Of a stretch of 64,000 nucleotides of DNA, positions 58,674 to 64,000 are shown piece by piece; positions within the stretch are counted from its first letter, which is position 1; each line of letters opens with the position of its first letter. The position numbers and the translations under genes were made by a program. The stretch is from Jacaranda mimosifolia. Taxonomy: Eukaryota > Streptophyta > Magnoliopsida > Lamiales > Bignoniaceae. The notes under the pieces were generated by a model, which saw only the letters and a program-made list of their open reading frames with translations, ran no database searches and was not told where the DNA came from. Location: assembly GCA_018894105.1 (NCBI GenBank), contig CM032128.1:35040299-35104298 (forward strand), in the 5' to 3' direction.

Positions 58674-60243
58674 CTACAGATTGATCTTACCAGCTAAGTA
58701 CCAGGAATGGATAGCAAGGCTGCCGAAAGAAAAGATATTAGCAAGAGACGACAATCCATGAATCATTCCGAATTTCTTGTTCATTGAAGCAAGCTTTGGA
58801 TTTTTCTTTGCAACTTCCTGGTTTTTGGTCCGCCCAACTTCTTCCCCAATATTTGCTTCTTTCTCTACCTTGTGCCTTTGTTTCATCATCTGCTTGGTTA
58901 AAAAAGAGAACAGAATATCAAGCTGTTTGTTATATTCATTGAGAGTTTTAAACTGAACGAAGCCATAAGTTTTTACAAAAATTGTTCAAATCAACTAGTA
59001 AATCTATTTGAATCAAATTGATTTTCGAAGTTCTGACTGTAAGAAAATGGTAGAGACAATACAGAAAAGAGGGAGAGGAAAACCATAAATCCATATGCCA
59101 TTTTTCCCTCCTTGTGGACATATAGATAAGGTTCCATGAAGTATAATGATACTATTATCCTGAATTATATCAATTAAACCTCTTCAATCCCTGACTTAGT
59201 ACATACAGATCATAAGCAAAGCAAACATAAATTTAGTTGTAACCAAAGTTACAGAATGTATAATGATGCAAAAATGTCCATCAAGTTTGACAAGCATAAT
59301 GCAAGTCATGTAAAGATATTAATAAAGAAGCTAGCATTCTTTCGCACCTCGATGGTCATGGGCGTAAAGATAACAAGATTGCTGAGATTGAAAGCGAATG
59401 CAGCGAGCAAGAATCCAAGCTGGTACTTCTCAGCAGCTCCTGAAGTTTTCCATGGGTGCAAGTACCCAAAAGCCCCTACAGCCACTGCACAGCACACTCC
59501 AACCAGAGAAAAGTACGCTGGAAACATCTTGCTTTGCAAGTTCCCAAACTGATGCCTCGGCAAATTTCTACGAAAAGAATATAACCAAAATTGAGTTACA
59601 CCACTAATGTCCCAAGCTTGAATTAATATCAGGGCTCAGCTCTCCCCAAATTCAACATTTATTATAAAATTCATTACAATTTGTAGAAATTCAGATAAAA
59701 TGAAGCTTCAGCAAATCCCAATAACAGATATACAGCATAAATATAGATATAGAATTAGAATATTTTATAAGCTTTATCTAAATTCACCTATGTTAAATAT
59801 GAATAAAACTTTGCACAACTGCTCAATTGCACATTTCTGCAGCAAATTTAATGGAGATATTCCTTTAAATTCACAAGCTTATTATAGATATCATCACTGC
59901 CTTCTCCCGAAACTTAATTACTATGAAATTTATTCACATCACTATGAGTTAAAGTGAAAACAAAAAGAAAAAGGAACAGCTGTTATCTCAACAAAACAAA
60001 CGGAAAACGGGAAAAAAAAAAAAAAAGAAAGAAAGATCTTTACTTGAACATGATGATGCCGCCGATGAAGGTAACCCACAACGCGGCGCCAAAGGCGGTG
60101 GAGAAACAGAGGAGGTGAGCCAATTTCAGTGCAGTGATGAGCACCGGCGATTTCTGGCCGTCAGATCCGAAGGTCTCCGGCGAGAAAATTACCCCGATTG
60201 CCAAAAATGCCACGGCGGTTAAAAATCTTGTCATCCACGCCAT
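58674..60243 (-). CDS. TMEM205-like (DUF4149) membrane protein, 211 aa
   Basis: Three exons on the minus strand (60044-60243, 59348-59567, 58674-58889) splice in frame to 211 residues ending KINL. The N-terminus is hydrophobic (MAWMTRFLTAVAFLAIGVIF). It is followed by ALKLAHLLCFSTAFGAALWVTFIGGIIMFK, the start of the DUF4149 four-helix domain. Exon 2 has NLPRHQFGNLQSKMFPAYFSLVGVC and further helices, and exon 3 a basic loop then a last helix (SSLANIFSFGSLAIHSWYLAGK). Some plant members are annotated as LEA proteins because of an extra domain, but this one is a plain membrane protein with about five to six segments. Molecular role is unknown in plants. It is divergent from the BRCT gene. Confidence 0.9.
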
Positions 60244-61621
60244 CTTTTACTTCTTGATTGACTCACAATGGGATTGAACTGTAATAAATTGTTGGGCAAG
60301 AATTTATCGACTGGAAGGTAGTGAATTTTCTTTATTCACCAACCACTGCCGGCTTCCAGAAGTTCAATCTTGATTGCCTGGACTATGGAAACCAAGACCA
60401 GTGAATTGACTAAATTGTCCCTAGGCTTTGGATTTTTTAACCACGTGGGACGAATTGTAATCCAATATAAATTTTAAAATTTTTATCTGATTAAAATATT
60501 AAATATATCAGATCCAATTATAAATATTTAAAATTCAAAATAAGTGAATTGGATATTAAATTAAGCAATTCGATCCATTAAAGATCCGAATTCGAACCTT
60601 AATATTTTTTTATTAAATTAATACTCTTATATATAATATTAATAAATATTTTAAAATAAAATTTATGTATTATATTGACATAATATCTATATTAATATTT
60701 ATATTATTAATATTGAGTTTTTAACTTAAAAAATAAAAAAAATATTAATAAAATGTCAAATATAATAACATATAATAGTTCATATATATATTAATATAAT
60801 GTGAAAAAAGAGTTTAGTATTTAAATATTTAACTTTTGGACTAATATATAATAAAAAATTATTAAAAATTCAAATATGACATATATTTACTTTATAAATA
60901 CAATATTTTTATAAAATTTAAAAGGAAAAAAAGAAAAAAAAAAATAATTCGGGTCGAATTTTTTAATTGAATTTCAAATATCCATCGAATTCGAATATGA
61001 TACTGATTAACAAAAAATCCTATAGAATTTCGGGTCGAATTCAGATTCAGATCTACATGACCGAACCAAATACAACCCGTTGACAGTTCTAGGCAAATCG
61101 GGTATCTTTTAAATTGGCCCAATTAGAAGCCCAATTGCATTTATATAGTTGTTATGGGTCAAATCCAAGGTGGCTTCGAATCATAGCCCAGCCCGAATCT
61201 ACAGGATAATGTGTTCCTAATTGTGGGCCGTTTTGTTAGGCCCAGCCCAAAATCGGCCAGAAAAGTAAGACTGCGGGAAGACACGTGCCGCCAATGCCAA
61301 AATTTTCCAGCTCCCGCCACTGCACCAAAATCAAAATGAAAATTCACTGTAAATCCCTCCTTACATCTTAATTTTCCAATTTTGCCCTTCATGTCCCCCA
61401 TAATTTGCCTGTTTCGCATTCCCATTCTTCCTCGAGAAGCTTTTGTGAAATATTTTTCCAGAGTCAGCAAATTTGGCAGGGAGTAAAAACCCCTTTTCCC
61501 ACTCCAAACTTTATTAGAGTTTGTTGTAGACGGTGCCTTTTGGGCAATCTTTCACTAATTTTATTGCCTCCAGTGATTCACCCTGCAGTGCGTGCTCTGC
61601 AGTAGCCGTTTGAAGCTTCCG
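60244..61621. other. Intergenic region, divergent promoters
   Basis: Between the TMEM205-like and BRCT genes. The part 60440-61095 is AT-rich with degenerate hAT-like words (GATCCGAATTCG, TTCGGGTCGAATT, ending TTGACAGTTCTAGG). A dense TGGGCC/GGCCCA (site II) cluster lies at about 61115-61260, 360-500 bp upstream of the BRCT start, typical of cell-cycle and housekeeping promoters. Confidence 0.55.
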
Positions 61622-63977
61622 ATGCTGGAAAGCAAGCAAATTTTAGCATATGACGACCCTTCCAAGACCTTTCTTGGAGTTCGTTTTATTCTCGTTGGAT
61701 TCGACTCCATTACAGAAGACAAGGTTTGATTTGAATGGTGTTTCAGTTTGGAGTTCCTGTACTTGTAATTTTTTTGTTTCGTTTAGTTTTTCACTACTCC
61801 CCCTCAAAATTTGAACCTTTTTTTTTCTTTTTTCTTTTTTTTTTAAAATTTGAATTTGGGTTCGTTCAGGTTCGGTTGCAGCTTTTAGAAGGAGGAGGAA
61901 TTGATGCTGTAAATTATGGCCCAGATTGTAATCACGTGATTGTTGATAAGCTTGTTTACGTGAGTTAAATAAAATTAGTTGCATTGTTTGTTTAAAATTT
62001 AGAGCATATTTGAGTTTCAACACATAGAGAAACCGTTAGTAAGATTTTTCTAATTATAGGTTCGTTGTCATTCATTTATTTCTTAAGTGGCGATTACTGT
62101 TTGTCGCAAGTAATTGAAGCTATTGGAATCAGATATACTCCAATTCATACTTGATTAGCTTTTTTAAATTGATTTTTTCCATGAGAGACGAAATTGAATG
62201 GATGCTGGCGTGCTATTGGTATCGTCTTTTCATGGTGCAGGATGATCCCATATGTGTTGCTGCTCGAAGAGATGGCAAGGCATTGGTTACTGGCCTATGG
62301 GTTGATCACAGTTTTGATGTGGGAATGCCTGTCGATCCAACCTCTGTGAGTTTCTTTAGTACATCTGATTTGTTTTCTATGTTTAATTTGACAAATTATT
62401 TCTTGTTCTGTGCTTGAATGGCTGTTTAAAGCATGAAGCAGCGTTGCTTTGCAAAGTTATTGAACTTGTCCAAGTTGCTTGGTTGCATTTACATGAAACA
62501 TTTTTGTTATCAAGCATGCATTTCTTTGCACTTTTAAGTGTAATATTCATCAAGAGTCAACTTCGGTTTTGCTGTGCTGTTTATTGTATGAGATGTAGCA
62601 TGATTTCTATATGTGGCTTACATTGAGTGGTACATGTCTGCCACTTTTATCCTCTGCCTGTGTGTTTTCACATTGAGAATTACTTTGCCCATCTTCTTTT
62701 CTGTTTTATTCGTTTGGAGTATTGCACATGGACTTGAAATCATGAAAAGTTTCATAAAAGACAACTATGTAGATGCAACATATGGTAAACATCTATTTTA
62801 CTCTGTGCTTCTAGTGCTATTTGATTTTTCAGGTTTGCACTCATCTTACTTCATAGGAGTTCCTTTACTTTATAACACTGTCCTTGTAAGAATTATTTTA
62901 TAAACTTTCAGCTGCTGTGGTTTCATATTTTTTATGCTCCCTTACAGGTCATGTATAGGCCCATGAAAGATATGAATGGAGTTCCGGGTGCCAAATCTCT
63001 GGTTGTCTGTTTGACTGGATATCAGCGGCAGGACCGAGATGATATCATGGTTCTGACAATTGCCTATTGTTTTCTACTTTTCTAACACTAAACACGTTAT
63101 AGGCTTCTACTATTTCAAGTTCCAGTTAGTACTGTGGCATCCCATCTTATTGTAAGCTTCTTTCTTTTCTAGACTATGGTTGCCTTGATGGGTGCAAATT
63201 TTTCGAAGCCATTGGTGGCAAACAAGGTTACTCATCTGATATGTTACAAATTTGAGGGTAGGTTTCTCTTATATCGTGTTATCCATGACATCAATTTGCA
63301 AGATTCAGCTTATTTTGATTTCCACTTGTTATTTCTGTGTCATTCTATGTCTTTAAATACCAATATCTGTTGTAGTTCTTGTATTAAGTCTGTTATTAAG
63401 TTGGGAAGCATTCATGTCTTTAATGATAAACACTGTTTGGCAATCTGGTAGGATTATGCCCTCTTTCTAGCTATTTGCTGTATGCCATAAATGTACTAAA
63501 TGCCTCATGGTTGCTGCATATTATGGTTTTTCATCTTTGTATCAAGAACATCATCATACACTGTCAATGCACTCACACATCCGCTACACATTATGTTTGT
63601 AGGTTTCCAAGTGAAAGAATGTTTTGTGTAAAATTAAGTACCCCTTCAGAAATGTAAAGCGAACTTTTCACTAGATAATTATTATTAAAACTATATAATG
63701 ATATATCTAAATATGATTGTAAGCTTAAAGTTTTTATAGGTCTGGCTGAAAGGAAAGCATTTGGTGCTCATTTTACTTGATGGATCTCCTTTTACATGTT
63801 TAAACTTTTGTATGTTGTGGTTTTATATTCATTTATAGTCATTTACATCTATTTGCTTTGTCTTTATGCCATTTACCCATGTACTTAGTAAATTTATTCT
63901 AGTACAGGGGAGAAGTATGAGCTTGCCAAGAAAATGAAGAAGATAAAGCTAGTTAACCATCGTTGGTTGGAGGATTG
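61622..63977 (+). CDS. BRCT-domain protein, N-terminal part (gene truncated by window edge)
   Basis: Six exons seen (61622-61723, 61870-61959, 62241-62345, 62948-63049, 63173-63257, 63908-63977), phase-consistent, about 185 residues, continuing past the right edge. The first BRCT repeat spans about residues 15-100: TFLGVRFILVGFDSITEDKVRLQLLEGGGIDAV...THVIVDK-like CNHVIVDK and GLWVDHSFDVG. The second starts at KSLVVCLTGYQRQDRDDIMTMVALMGANFSKPLVANKVTHLICYKFEGEKYELAKK and ends NHRWLEDW. Tandem BRCT repeats bind phosphopeptides in DNA-damage signalling; the plant homologue I recall (At4g02110-like) is poorly studied. A nuclear role is inferred. Confidence 0.88.
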
Positions 63978-64000
63978 GTATGCCCAATTTTAATTTTCTC

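Noticed and set aside
1..64000. tRNA, rRNA or CRISPR features
   Set aside because: No cloverleaf-consistent tRNA gene was recognised (only SINE A/B boxes), no rRNA sequence, and no regularly spaced short repeats.

Overview
This window is nuclear DNA from a plant, most likely a core eudicot. Genes are split by short GT-AG introns. The proteins are plant families (plastid lipase PLIP, ERdj3B, TAF13, a DUF1645 protein). Intergenic DNA is very AT-rich and full of MITEs, SINEs, hAT and Mutator-like elements, and there is a decayed plastid ycf1 fragment. I cannot place the species from the sequence.

Host genes, left to right: the N-terminal part of a CTP synthase (minus, 167-2803, runs off the left edge); an intronless DUF1645 gene (plus, 8851-9915); a three-exon Ser/Pro-rich protein of unknown function (plus, 14039-16144); an unrecognised protein with RRM-like segments (minus, 17259-19690); the ER co-chaperone ERdj3B/DNAJB11 (plus, ten exons, 21174-25461), with a perfect ER-stress response element about 335 bp upstream and an 859-bp hAT element in intron 3; TAF13 (minus, 26912-28322), with a GC-AG intron; a PLIP-type plastid lipase (plus, 52408-55596); a TMEM205-like membrane protein (minus, 58674-60243); and the start of a BRCT-domain protein (plus, 61622 to the right edge). 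From memory, most of these have neighbours in the Arabidopsis At3g625xx-626xx, At1g026xx and At4g021xx blocks, so this looks like ancestral gene order.

The main feature is a 12.9-kb endogenous pararetrovirus (Caulimoviridae, single-ORF, petuvirus-like) at 30815-43757. It has three pieces. A minus-strand, circularly permuted partial genome (30815-36238) lacks protease and most of reverse transcriptase. A 449-bp minus-strand C-terminal fragment (36239-36687) follows. A plus-strand copy (36688-43757) is longer than one genome, with a 267-bp terminal redundancy and a unit length of 6803 bp. The copies differ at only a handful of sites, so the insertion is young. The plus copy has one frameshift in the movement-protein region and no upstream viral promoter. 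The minus copy keeps an open movement/capsid/zinc-knuckle frame behind an intact-looking promoter. Opposing copies give 3.5-kb and 2.2-kb inverted repeats that could feed host small-RNA silencing.

The region from 43.8 to 52.4 kb is a gene-free repeat graveyard: nested MITE/hAT elements, a Mutator-like element with a perfect 9-bp target duplication, Tourist-like MITEs and a 27-nt poly(C) tract. Exon boundaries were placed by hand from splice consensus and reading-frame continuity. Element boundaries with target-site duplications are firm; those without are approximate.
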